Below, one piece after another: positions 45,848-53,686 of a DNA stretch of 64,000 bases. A model generated the notes under the pieces. The model ran no database searches and was not told the origin of the DNA. It saw nothing but the letters and a program-made list of their open reading frames with translations. Source of the stretch: GCA-1730015 sp964583825 (lineage in GTDB: Bacteria; Pseudomonadota; Gammaproteobacteria; Granulosicoccales; Granulosicoccaceae); assembly GCA_964583825.1 (NCBI GenBank), contig CAZOXM010000013.1, positions 1 through 64,000 of the forward strand. The letters are read 5' to 3'. Within the stretch, counting starts at the first letter, position 1. Every line of letters starts with the position of its first letter. The translations under genes were made by a program, and so were the position numbers.

Positions 45848-46180
45848 AAGTTGAATCGGCCTGTCGTGGTGTATTGTCTCTGGCGGGCGCGTACGCCTGC
45901 CGCAAGACGGCGATTTTAAAGTATTGACCGACTGGATGCTGCGGTAATTTAATCTCGTACCGTGCGATGACAGCGTTGTTGGCAGCCCGGACGGCGTGCG
46001 GTACATTTGCCTGACCCGCCACCCGGCAATCCCAGCTGCTCGATGCGCTGCTTTGTCCGGTAATCAGAGTGGCCGGCAGTGGCATCGTCAGGAGCATTCG
46101 GTGGATTGCATATCGCCGCTGTGATGCTCTATGGTGCCGCGCGGGACTCGCCGGGTCTCCGCTTGTCAGCCACTCAATAA
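45848..46180. other. divergent intergenic region
   Basis: About 330 bp between the NeuB arm (minus) and the homoprotocatechuate genes (plus). It must contain both promoters. I see no convincing hexamer pairs, repeat copy or RNA gene. Part of it is an open frame continuous with neuB, which I regard as untranslated leader. Confidence 0.4.
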
Positions 46181-46192
46181 AGGAGCAATGCT

Positions 46193-46585
46193 ATTCCACA
46201 CTTTACTTTTGAATACTCTGCCAATGTGGCCGCGACTGTCGATCTGAAAAAAATGGCCACACTGATTCGCGATACAGCACTCGACACCGGTTTTTTCGAA
46301 CTGGGCGCGGTGCGGGTCAGGGGGGTTTGCTGTGAGGTTTATACCGTGGCTGACGACCTCAGCGAAAACAGCTTTATCGATTTGTCGCTTCGTCTTGGTG
46401 CCGGGCGCAGCGAGGCAGACAAAAAGAAAATCGGTGATGCGCTCTTTGAAGCCCTGCAACAGTTTCTGGCCGAGCCGCTGGCGACTGAACACTTTGCATT
46501 GTCCCTGGAAATAAGGGAAATAAACCCGGCACTGAGTTATAAACGCAACGCCATTCACCCGCGGATACGAAACGCCGGCGCATGA
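46193..46585 (+). CDS. hpaF: 5-carboxymethyl-2-hydroxymuconate isomerase, ATT start
   Basis: A 130-residue tautomerase-type isomerase of the homoprotocatechuate meta-cleavage pathway. The family starts Met-Pro-His-Phe and uses the N-terminal Pro as catalytic base. Here the Pro codon CCA (46196-46198) is preceded in frame by ATT, not ATG, and an AGGAG site (46181-46185) lies 7 nt upstream of that ATT. The next start-like codon, GTG at 46226, would remove the catalytic Pro. Later blocks such as LSLRLGAGRSEADKKKIGDALF match HpaF. I therefore annotate ATT as the start. Confidence 0.8.
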   Translation: MPHFTFEYSANVAATVDLKKMATLIRDTALDTGFFELGAVRVRGVCCEVYTVADDLSENSFIDLSLRLGAGRSEADKKKIGDALFEALQQFLAEPLATEHFALSLEIREINPALSYKRNAIHPRIRNAGA

Positions 46586-46637
46586 ATAAACGCGACCGTA
46601 TCGTTTGAACCAGCCACAAAATACCAGCCAGAACAAA

Positions 46638-47438
46638 ATGACTCCAGAACAAATAGAAGAGGCAGCCGGCAGACTGTTCGATGCTGAACAACAGCGAACA
46701 CAAACCGGCCAGCTTTCGCAGCTGTATCCGGACATCTCCATGGACGATGCCTATCAGATTCAAAGCGCACTGGTGCAAAAGAAAGTCGCATCGGGCCGCA
46801 CGGTACGCGGCTGGAAAATAGGCCTGACTTCCAGAGCGATGCAAATGGCGCTGAACATCGAAACGCCGGATTCCGGTGTGCTGCTTGACGACATGTTTTT
46901 TGAAAACGGTGCGACAATTCCCAAAGACCGCTTCATTCAGCCGCGCATTGAAGCGGAAATCGCTTTCATTATGAAAGACGACCTTCGCGGTGATCATCTC
47001 TCATTGATCGATGTGCTGAAGGCAACGGACTACGTGTGTCCCGCGCTTGAAATACTCGACACCCGGATCTGTCGCATTGATCCGAAAAGCGGTGCAACGC
47101 GCACGGTGCACGATACCATCTCAGACAATGCCGCCAATGCCGGCATCGTACTCGGCGGGCGGCCGGTTAAACCGGATGAAATCGATATGCGCTGGGTTGG
47201 CGCGATCGTGTCATGTAACGCGCAGGTTGAAGAGACCGGTCTCGGTGCCGGGGTGTTGAACCATCCGGCGCAGGGTATTGTCTGGCTGGCCAACCGCCTG
47301 TCGCAGTACGGCGACGGGATTCTCGCCGGTCAGACTGTGATCTCGGGTTCTTTTATCCGACCAGTCGAGGCGCCGCATGGCACGACAATCGCCGCCGATT
47401 ACGGGCCGCTTGGGCAGGTGAGCGTGTACTTTGAATAG
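46638..47438 (+). CDS. hpaH: 2-oxo-hept-3-ene-1,7-dioate hydratase
   Basis: A 266-residue hydratase of the FAH/MhpD superfamily, acting on the dienoate from homoprotocatechuate breakdown. WKIGLTSRAMQMALNIETPDSG, RIEAEIAFIMKD (metal-binding Glu pair) and DTISDNAANAGIVLGGRPVKPDE are close to HpaH. The ATG at 46638 gives the usual family length; a TTG at 46605 is also open. It lies 52 bp after the isomerase. Only these two pathway genes are present, so the rest must lie elsewhere or the pair serves another catechol. Confidence 0.9.
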   Translation: MTPEQIEEAAGRLFDAEQQRTQTGQLSQLYPDISMDDAYQIQSALVQKKVASGRTVRGWKIGLTSRAMQMALNIETPDSGVLLDDMFFENGATIPKDRFIQPRIEAEIAFIMKDDLRGDHLSLIDVLKATDYVCPALEILDTRICRIDPKSGATRTVHDTISDNAANAGIVLGGRPVKPDEIDMRWVGAIVSCNAQVEETGLGAGVLNHPAQGIVWLANRLSQYGDGILAGQTVISGSFIRPVEAPHGTTIAADYGPLGQVSVYFE

Positions 47439-47521
47439 AATAGAGTAGAGTAGTGCGGTTCTGATGCGGGGCTTACCTGTGCCGCGCGGTATCCGACAGC
47501 CGGGTGAACCACTGCACCCGA

Positions 47522-47550
47522 TTTGAGGGCATTAAATCTCGCCCTCAAAA
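47522..47550 (+). repeat. decayed fragment of palindromic repeat / hairpin
   Basis: TTTGAGGGC (47522-47530) and GCCCTCAAA (47541-47549) pair perfectly around a short loop, 83 bp after hpaH. The sequence parallels the left inner part of the full repeats (TGAGGGCGTTAAAT followed by CCCTCAAAATGC), so it is probably a remnant that now acts as a hairpin. No T tract follows. Confidence 0.55.
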
Positions 47551-47585
47551 TGCAACCCCTGCTGTAACCGTAACGGTGGGTTAGT

Positions 47586-47719
47586 CTGCATTATTCACAA
47601 AGCGACCGTCACATCTCAGCCGATCCTCCTCGAAGCGTGGCGGGCCACGCATCTCGGACGATCGACTGACCTGTTTAGCGAGATTTTCTCTGGACGACGA
47701 ATCCTCATGAATAATGCAG
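47586..47719. repeat. 134-bp inverted-repeat element, second type
   Basis: Perfect 12-bp terminal inverted repeats, CTGCATTATTCA (47586-47597) and TGAATAATGCAG (47708-47719), bound a 134-bp non-coding stretch. Inside, GCGTGG and CCACGC around CGGG form a strong central hairpin, flanked by further imperfect complementarity. It lies immediately beyond the frmA stop. It looks like a small non-autonomous mobile element. The terminal sequence is somewhat like IS1380-type ends, from memory only. Confidence 0.6.
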
Positions 47720-47723
47720 GCTC

Positions 47724-48833
47724 CTAGAACATCACCACGGATCTGATTGACTCGCCTTTGTGCATCAGATCGAATGCGTTGTTGATTTCGTCCAGTGGCA
47801 TCGTGTGCGTGATCAGTGGGTCGATTTCGATTTTACCGTCCATATACCAGTCCACAATCTTTGGCACATCAGTGCGGCCTTTTGCGCCGCCGAAAGCGGT
47901 ACCACGCCAGTTGCGCCCGGTCACCAGCTGAAAGGGTCTGGTGGAGATTTCCGCACCCGCCGGTGCCACGCCGATGATGATCGAGGTGCCCCAGCCCTTG
48001 TGGCAGCATTCCAGTGCCTGTCGCATCACATCGACGTTACCGATGCACTCAAAGGAATAGTCCGCGCCGCCTTTTGTCAGATCGACCAGGTACGGCACCA
48101 GGTCACCCTCTACCTCACTCGGGTTGACGAAATGCGTCATGCCGAAGCGCTCGGCCATTTCCTTTCTGGCCGGGTTCAAATCAACACCGACAATCAGATC
48201 GGCACCGGCCAGGCGCGCACCCTGAATAACATTCAGGCCAATACCACCGAGCCCGAACACCACGACATTGTCACCGGGCTGTACCTTCGCGGTATTGATA
48301 ACCGCTCCGATTCCCGTGGTCACACCGCAACCGATGTAACAGATCTTGTCGAACGGAGCGTCCTCTCTGACTTTGGCCAGAGCAATTTCCGGCACCACCG
48401 TATAGTTCGAAAAGGTGGATGTGCCCATGTAGTGAAATATGTTGTCGTTGCCGCTGGTAAAGCGACTGCTGCCATCCGGCATCAGTCCGCGTCCCTGTGT
48501 TTCGCGTATTTGCTGACACAGATTCGTCTTCCCGGAAGTACAGTAGTCGCAGGTGCGACATTCCGGCGTGTACAGCGGAATGACATGGTCGCCTTTTTTG
48601 AGCGACGTTACGCCTTCACCGACTTCGACGACCACCCCGGCGCCCTCGTGGCCGAGAATCGCCGGAAAAATACCTTCCGGGTCAGCGCCCGACAGGGTGA
48701 ATTCATCAGTATGGCAAATGCCGGTTGCCCGGATTTCGACCAGACATTCGCCGGGGCGGGGTCCGTCCACATTGACCGTCCCTACCTCAAGCGGTGCGCC
48801 GGCTTTTACGGCGATTGCTGCTCTGGATTCCAT
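47724..48833 (-). CDS. frmA: S-(hydroxymethyl)glutathione dehydrogenase / class III alcohol dehydrogenase
   Basis: A 369-residue zinc-dependent dehydrogenase oxidising S-hydroxymethylglutathione, the adduct of formaldehyde and glutathione, with NAD. Catalytic zinc ligands are in TGICHTDEFTLSG and GHEGAGVVVEVG, and the structural zinc site is the four-Cys block CRTCDYCTSGKTNLC. The Rossmann motif GLGGIGLNVIQGARLAGA is clear. No frmB (S-formylglutathione hydrolase) or frmR repressor gene is adjacent. The stop abuts the inverted-repeat element at 47586-47719. Confidence 0.93.
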   Translation of the reverse strand: MESRAAIAVKAGAPLEVGTVNVDGPRPGECLVEIRATGICHTDEFTLSGADPEGIFPAILGHEGAGVVVEVGEGVTSLKKGDHVIPLYTPECRTCDYCTSGKTNLCQQIRETQGRGLMPDGSSRFTSGNDNIFHYMGTSTFSNYTVVPEIALAKVREDAPFDKICYIGCGVTTGIGAVINTAKVQPGDNVVVFGLGGIGLNVIQGARLAGADLIVGVDLNPARKEMAERFGMTHFVNPSEVEGDLVPYLVDLTKGGADYSFECIGNVDVMRQALECCHKGWGTSIIIGVAPAGAEISTRPFQLVTGRNWRGTAFGGAKGRTDVPKIVDWYMDGKIEIDPLITHTMPLDEINNAFDLMHKGESIRSVVMF

Positions 48834-48958
48834 GGTTTCTCCGCTGTGACTTGCTGTTTGCCTTGTGCTTGCCGGAAGGGACGCTTAACCGGTGAGTTCC
48901 CTCCATCTGCAAAACACCGCTACTGCGGTACCGGTGTCATTGCATCGGTGCTGGTTAC

Positions 48959-49035
48959 TGGCGCCCCAGAGAGGATTCGAACCTCCGACCTGCCGCTTAG
49001 GAGGCGGCTGCTCTATCCAGCTGAGCTACCGGGGC
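48959..49035 (-). tRNA. tRNA-Arg (anticodon CCT)
   Basis: A 77-nt tRNA read on the minus strand with encoded CCA. The acceptor stem GCCCCGG pairs with CTGGGGC (one G-U), the discriminator is G, and the anticodon loop CTCCTAA places CCT at 49001-48999. The D arm GCTC...GAGC and the T loop TTCGAAT are standard. It reads AGG codons. It is isolated between frmA and the PilZ gene. Confidence 0.97.
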
Positions 49036-49160
49036 GCACGGGCTGAGTGTATTAGTACGGGCCAAAAACTACAAACTGTGAATCCGGTCATGCGCGCTTC
49101 ATTTTTGCGGCTCTCTGCCGATTATCGCCTACTAACGTTCTACAAAGCAGGTGAGTGATT

Positions 49161-49586
49161 GTGGGCAATGCGCTTTTAAAGACTGAGGAACGTCGTGGCT
49201 ATCGACGTATCTCCGATGCGATCGGGCTGCGGGTCGATGCGCTCGATGCGGCAAACGAAAATGATATTGAACCGACCGACATGCCGGACTACCCGACACA
49301 TGTCGTCAGCCTGAGTCCCAATGGACTGAAGTGTTATCACGTCGAGCCTTTTAATGATGGTGATCAGCTGAGGCTGACGATGCGACTGTTTCCGGAGCAG
49401 ACTGTGATTGAAGTCGATGTGACGGTGGTTAACGCAGGTGAAGACCGAACCAGAAGTAAAAACGATCGATTCTTCGCCGGTATGTCATTCGACAATATGA
49501 GTGATGAAACGCGTCAGATCCTGCTGGATCATATAGACCTGGTGGCTCGTCAGTCATTCGGCGGGTCGGTAAAGCTGATTAACTGA
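49161..49586 (+). CDS. PilZ-domain-like protein
   Basis: A 141-residue protein starting near an R-R-x-x-x-R pattern (ERRGYRRISDAIG) and continuing to a beta-barrel-like region (VVSLSPNGLKCYHVEPFNDGDQL). This is the layout of a PilZ c-di-GMP receptor with the classic RxxxR followed by D/N-x-S-x-x-G, here SLSPNG. Binding of c-di-GMP is inferred. I chose GTG at 49161 because an AGGTGA site lies 6 nt before it. It is a possible reader of signals from the GGDEF-EAL protein at 3301. Confidence 0.75.
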   Translation: MGNALLKTEERRGYRRISDAIGLRVDALDAANENDIEPTDMPDYPTHVVSLSPNGLKCYHVEPFNDGDQLRLTMRLFPEQTVIEVDVTVVNAGEDRTRSKNDRFFAGMSFDNMSDETRQILLDHIDLVARQSFGGSVKLIN

Positions 49587-49669
49587 TGCTGCAGTGCTGC
49601 AGGTTTAACTGCAGCACCCGGGTTCCCCGCAGGCACCGGCTTGCGGGTGCCTGTTCGGGCAGGTTGGAG

Positions 49670-50659
49670 CTAGCTGCCTTTTGTTTTGCGCTTGCCTGAA
49701 AGCGCATCCGACACCAGTGTCGCAAGTCGGTGTCTTAGCCAGTCTCGTCCGAAGCCTGGCACCCCGCCACTAATAAAACCAACGTGCCCCGCACCCTCTA
49801 CCACTTCAAACGTGACCGCGTCTGACAACGCTTCATTGTCGGCCGGCATACAGCGCCTGGTAAAGAACGGGTCATCGCTTGAAAAGATCACATGCGTACC
49901 GGTGTCGATGTGTTTTAGATCGTCCAAAGTGCTTGCTTTTGTGTAGTAGTCCTCACCGGATTCGAAGTTGTGCAGCGGTGCCGTCACGTGGTGGTCCCAC
50001 TCGATAAACGTCTTTAACTCGTTAAAAGGATATCGCGACAGTCCGAGCTGCGGATAGCGTTGATGCTTTACCGCCATGGCGTGACGCATGCGCTGAATCA
50101 GATGGCGTTGATAGACTTTGGAAAAGCCAGTGTTGATTCGCTGTGCACCCTCTGCGAGTACCAGTGGCGGACAGACTGCAATAGCAAACTCCAGCGGTGT
50201 ATCGCGATACGTAGCCAGATACTTCAACAGTGCATTGCCCCCCAGTGAATACCCGACCGCGAGCAGTGGTTGCCCCGGGGATCGCCTGTGCAGCGTATCG
50301 ATGACGAGCTTTATATCAGCCGTGTGACCTGAGTGATAAGCCCCGGCTGTCAGGTTGGGTTCTGCGCTGCAGCCGCGAAAATGCATCAGCGTCGCACCGA
50401 TACCCTGTGATTTCAGCAGACTCATTAAAGCACGCACATAGGGTGATTCAACGGAGCCTGCGAGCCCGTGAAAAATCACCACGGAGGGCGCGTTACTCGT
50501 GGCTGTTGAGCATAGATCAACAAAGTCATTGTCCGGTGTGGTGAGGCGTTCGTAAGTGAACTTGCAGGCTGGTGCGGGTTGTACTTTGGCGGCCCAAAGT
50601 GTTTGCAAGTGGGGATTACGAAGCCACCATGCTGGACGAAATTTACTCTTGGTAAGCAT
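49670..50659 (-). CDS. YheT-family alpha/beta hydrolase
   Basis: A 329-residue hydrolase with the nucleophile elbow in AVGYSLGGNALLKYL, the catalytic His in GAGHVGFISGG and the Asp in FSSDDPF. FHGLAGSVESPYVRAL is typical of the YheT group. The substrate is uncertain; esters or lipids are likely. The frame is open to 50698, but homology starts at the ATG at 50659 (MLTKSKFRPAWWL). It diverges from surE across about 74 bp. Confidence 0.85.
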   Translation of the reverse strand: MLTKSKFRPAWWLRNPHLQTLWAAKVQPAPACKFTYERLTTPDNDFVDLCSTATSNAPSVVIFHGLAGSVESPYVRALMSLLKSQGIGATLMHFRGCSAEPNLTAGAYHSGHTADIKLVIDTLHRRSPGQPLLAVGYSLGGNALLKYLATYRDTPLEFAIAVCPPLVLAEGAQRINTGFSKVYQRHLIQRMRHAMAVKHQRYPQLGLSRYPFNELKTFIEWDHHVTAPLHNFESGEDYYTKASTLDDLKHIDTGTHVIFSSDDPFFTRRCMPADNEALSDAVTFEVVEGAGHVGFISGGVPGFGRDWLRHRLATLVSDALSGKRKTKGS

Positions 50660-50733
50660 GTGGCAGGGTCGGAAAATGAGTGGCTCTGATATGATCATTA
50701 TGCAGTATCAGGCACCTCACAAGAATAATAATA

Positions 50734-51477
50734 ATGAAGATACTGGTTTCAAACGATGATGGCTGGCAGGCACCCGGCATCGCAGCGCTTGCAGAGGCGA
50801 TGCGCACGCTCGGCGAGGTAAGGGTGGTCGCCCCCGATCGCAATTGCAGTGCTGCCAGTAACTCACTAACGCTTACTCATCCGATTCGAGCAAGGGAAAT
50901 GCAACCCGGTGTCTACTCTGTGCAGGGCACGCCGGTGGACTGCGTGAATGTGGCGCTGAATGGCTTGTTTGACTGGAAGCCGGATATCGTTGTGAGCGGT
51001 ATCAACTCCGGCCCCAATCTCGGTGATGATGTCGTTTATTCAGGTACCGTGGCCGCCGCGATGGAAGGTCATTTTCATGGGTTTCCCGCAATGGCCTTTT
51101 CACTCGCCGGCTATACCGATCAGTTTGAAAACGCGGCCCGTGTTGCCGCGGATGTGGTCGGTCGTTTTATCAATCATCCGCTCGACAGTCGCTGGCTGCT
51201 TAATGTGAACATACCGGATATTGGCGATGCTGTGCCCGAAGGGTCGGTGGTTACGCGGCTGGGTAACCGCCACCGCGGACAGAACCTGATCGTGCAGGAC
51301 GATCCGCGCGGTGAACGCATATTCTGGATCGGCCCGGTGGGTGACTCGGCTGATGACGAGGCCGGCACCGATTTCCATGCCATTGCCAACAACAAAATTT
51401 CTATATCGCCTTTGCAGGTGGATATGACTGATCACCGGCAGTTAAACGAACTGACCGACTGGATGGGAGCACACTAG
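50734..51477 (+). CDS. surE: 5'/3'-nucleotidase SurE
   Basis: A 247-residue stationary-phase survival nucleotidase. The metal site is ILVSNDDGWQAPG with the Asp-Asp pair at the N terminus, and SGINSGPNLGDDVVYSGTVAAAMEG is the family signature. It dephosphorylates nucleoside monophosphates. It is the first gene of surE-pcm-nlpD-rpoS, a gene order typical of gammaproteobacteria. Its stop and the pcm start are 1 bp apart, so they are coupled. Confidence 0.96.
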   Translation: MKILVSNDDGWQAPGIAALAEAMRTLGEVRVVAPDRNCSAASNSLTLTHPIRAREMQPGVYSVQGTPVDCVNVALNGLFDWKPDIVVSGINSGPNLGDDVVYSGTVAAAMEGHFHGFPAMAFSLAGYTDQFENAARVAADVVGRFINHPLDSRWLLNVNIPDIGDAVPEGSVVTRLGNRHRGQNLIVQDDPRGERIFWIGPVGDSADDEAGTDFHAIANNKISISPLQVDMTDHRQLNELTDWMGAH

Positions 51478-51478
51478 T

Positions 51479-52162
51479 ATGAATATGGAAGCAAGAATTC
51501 AGGGCATTGGCATGACGTCCCATCGAACGCGGGTGCGGCTGGCCGATCGTCTGCGGCAGAGTGGCATACGCGATGAGTCGGTTCTGTCCACCATGATCGA
51601 TGTGCCGAGACACTTCTTTATGGACGAGGCGCTGTCGTCGCGTGCCTACGAAGACTGCGCGTTACCGATCGGGGAGGGGCAAACTATTTCACAGCCCTAT
51701 GTGGTGGCGCTGATGACGGAACTGGTGATGGAAAGTGCCAGGCCCGACGGGACGCTCAACCGGGTGCTTGAAATAGGTACCGGTTCCGGTTATCAGGCTG
51801 CCGTGCTCGCCCGTCTGGTGCCCGAGGTCTATACGCTGGAGCGCATCAAGAGCCTGTCTTTGAAGGCGCAGCGCGTGTTCAACGATCTGCGGATACGTAA
51901 TATCAAGTCGCGTTATGGTGATGGCTTTGACGGCTGGCAGGACAAAGCGCCGTTCGATGCAGTGGTGGTGACTGCGGCGATGGAATCGGTGCCTGAAAGT
52001 CTGCTTGCACAGGTGCGCGATGGCGGGGTGCTGATCGGGCCGGTCGGGCCGCAGTCCGGTTCGCAGACCTTGTCGATTATGCGCTGCTATCGCGATCGGC
52101 CACCGCAGACGCGGCAGATTGCCGGTGTCCGCTTCGTGCCATTCTTACGCGGTCGCGGTTGA
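51479..52162 (+). CDS. pcm: protein-L-isoaspartate O-methyltransferase
   Basis: A 227-residue repair enzyme that methylates abnormal isoaspartyl residues with S-adenosylmethionine. SAM motif I is LEIGTGSGYQAAVLARL, the upstream signature LPIGEGQTISQPYVVALM is complete and the family ending (RFVPFLRG) is present. ATG at 51479 and ATG at 51485 are both possible; only two residues differ. It follows surE by 1 bp. Confidence 0.96.
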   Translation: MNMEARIQGIGMTSHRTRVRLADRLRQSGIRDESVLSTMIDVPRHFFMDEALSSRAYEDCALPIGEGQTISQPYVVALMTELVMESARPDGTLNRVLEIGTGSGYQAAVLARLVPEVYTLERIKSLSLKAQRVFNDLRIRNIKSRYGDGFDGWQDKAPFDAVVVTAAMESVPESLLAQVRDGGVLIGPVGPQSGSQTLSIMRCYRDRPPQTRQIAGVRFVPFLRGRG

Positions 52163-52473
52163 GTCCGCAGGGGGCCGAACGCGATCCTGAAGTGATTGAA
52201 GGCAGAATCTGATGGTTTTTTAGCCAAAAGGTTACAAATAAGTAGTAAGTGGTTTAAGTATGAATGCTTGGTCACTGTTTTCATTGCAGTTTTTATTTTG
52301 CTACCGTATAAATGTGCACAGAGACAAGCGCTACGCACGCGTTGTCCGATCTGGGTCTTATCACGGGTTCCGCAACTCGACTAATCAGCCAACTCCCGCG
52401 CGGGGGTCGCAGCAATCGAATTGTTCCCCCAGTGGTGAGCCGCTAGCACACACTGCATCTGAAAAGGCTGAGT
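52163..52473. other. 311-bp gap between pcm and nlpD
   Basis: No gene is supported here. It contains AT-rich stretches, and a GC hairpin (CCCGCGCGGGG at about 52397) precedes the nlpD ribosome-binding site. In other gammaproteobacteria some rpoS transcription begins inside nlpD rather than here. I found no distinct repeat copy. Confidence 0.4.
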
Positions 52474-53526
52474 ATGATTTATAAAATATTGGGAACCGCT
52501 GTCTGCGCGAGCACCATGCTGGTTGGGGGTTGTGGCATTCTGGAAACGGTAGAGATACCGCAAATCCAATTCGACTCTAATACTTACGTGGTACAACCGG
52601 GTGACACGCTCCAGTCGGTTGCCGATCGCTACAACATCGATCCGCAATCGTTGAGTGCCGTTAACTCATTAAACAGCGCGCAACTGGTGCCCGGACAAAA
52701 GCTGCTGCTGGTTCGCACAAACAGCCAGATTGCTCGGTCACTGCCCGCCGATCAGCCGGTGGCGATGATTCCAACAGACAGCCGTGACCCGCAGTTCACC
52801 ACTGTGCAAGAGGGCGCCGTGCCGATCGGGTCTGTTGTTGTAGTGCCTCCCAGAGAAGAAATTGTGGCGGTTCGCGACCCTGCGTCAACCACAGATGCAT
52901 TGCTGGATGACCAGCCCGTGGTCGCCCGCTTGCCGGAGGCGCCCGGCGCGGTGGTGCCTGTGCCGGCACTGGAGAATGCCGAGGTTATTAACAACGACGT
53001 GATTGCAGGGCAGACCCCGCGGCCTCAGGGCACCGAAACAGTTATCCAGTCAGTTGATGCGGATAACCCCAACATGGTCGAGATTCCGGCAGCCGTCAAT
53101 AATCCGGTCACTGGCGGTGTCGCAGCCGTCAAATCAGTGACGGTTAACACCCGTGCAAACGGCTGGAACTGGCCTGCGCTGGGAAAAATCACGCGAGACT
53201 TCGATTTAAGCGAGATCAATCGTCAGGGACTCGACATTGATGCCGGGCCTGGTGCTGGAGTTCAGGCGGCTGCTGACGGTGAGGTTGTCTACAGCGGCAG
53301 AGATCTGGCGAGCTATGGAAATTTGGTGATTTTGCGCCATGAAGATAATTATCTCAGCGCTTATTCCAAAGTCAGTGATATTTTTGTCAAGGAAAATCAG
53401 AAGGTTAAGGCTGGCGATCTGATTGCTGTTGTGGGTGATGCAGCAACAGAGGGCACCGAGCTACACTTCGAAATCCGCCGCAATGGCGAGCCGGTTGACC
53501 CTGTCCAGTATCTGCCAGCGCTGTAA
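52474..53526 (+). CDS. nlpD: NlpD-like lipoprotein, LysM-M23
   Basis: A 350-residue lipoprotein with the lipobox ending LVGGC at residue 20. A LysM peptidoglycan-binding domain occupies about residues 37-80 (VVQPGDTLQSVADRYNID), a long low-complexity Pro/Val linker follows, and the C terminus is an M23/LytM-type domain. The usual His-x-His zinc site is incomplete (one His in LHFEIR), so it is probably an inactive activator of the amidase AmiC, as in other NlpD proteins. It stands third in the rpoS block. Confidence 0.9.
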   Translation: MIYKILGTAVCASTMLVGGCGILETVEIPQIQFDSNTYVVQPGDTLQSVADRYNIDPQSLSAVNSLNSAQLVPGQKLLLVRTNSQIARSLPADQPVAMIPTDSRDPQFTTVQEGAVPIGSVVVVPPREEIVAVRDPASTTDALLDDQPVVARLPEAPGAVVPVPALENAEVINNDVIAGQTPRPQGTETVIQSVDADNPNMVEIPAAVNNPVTGGVAAVKSVTVNTRANGWNWPALGKITRDFDLSEINRQGLDIDAGPGAGVQAAADGEVVYSGRDLASYGNLVILRHEDNYLSAYSKVSDIFVKENQKVKAGDLIAVVGDAATEGTELHFEIRRNGEPVDPVQYLPAL

Positions 53527-53572
53527 ATCCATCACTTTGTGACACGGTTGGCACGTTTGTTGCGAACCAGTT

Positions 53573-53619
53573 CATACCGAAGCTGTTTAATGCGCCACTC
53601 CAGTGGCGCAGCCGGTATG
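53573..53619 (+). promoter_or_regulatory. long hairpin in rpoS leader
   Basis: CATACCG (53573-53579) pairs with CGGTATG (53613-53619), and inside it TGCGCCAC pairs with GTGGCGCA (53591-53598 / 53603-53610) with a 4-nt loop. Together they can form an extended hairpin about 65 bp before the rpoS ATG. No T tract follows, so this is probably a leader RNA structure rather than a terminator. In Escherichia coli rpoS is controlled by its folded leader, but this hairpin need not be homologous. Confidence 0.6.
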
Positions 53620-53686
53620 AGGGTGTGTCGGTCAATGAATCAGCTTCGCAAAATAATTAATAAAAATACTATTTGCGGAGATAACG

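Noticed and set aside
46226..46585. Shorter isomerase start at GTG 46226
   Set aside because: It would remove the catalytic N-terminal Pro and the conserved His-Phe-Thr-Phe stretch.
47760..49046. A 428-codon open frame opposite frmA
   Set aside because: It is antisense to a fully conserved dehydrogenase, has no recognisable domain and ends by reading through the complement of tRNA-Arg, a known source of false proteins.
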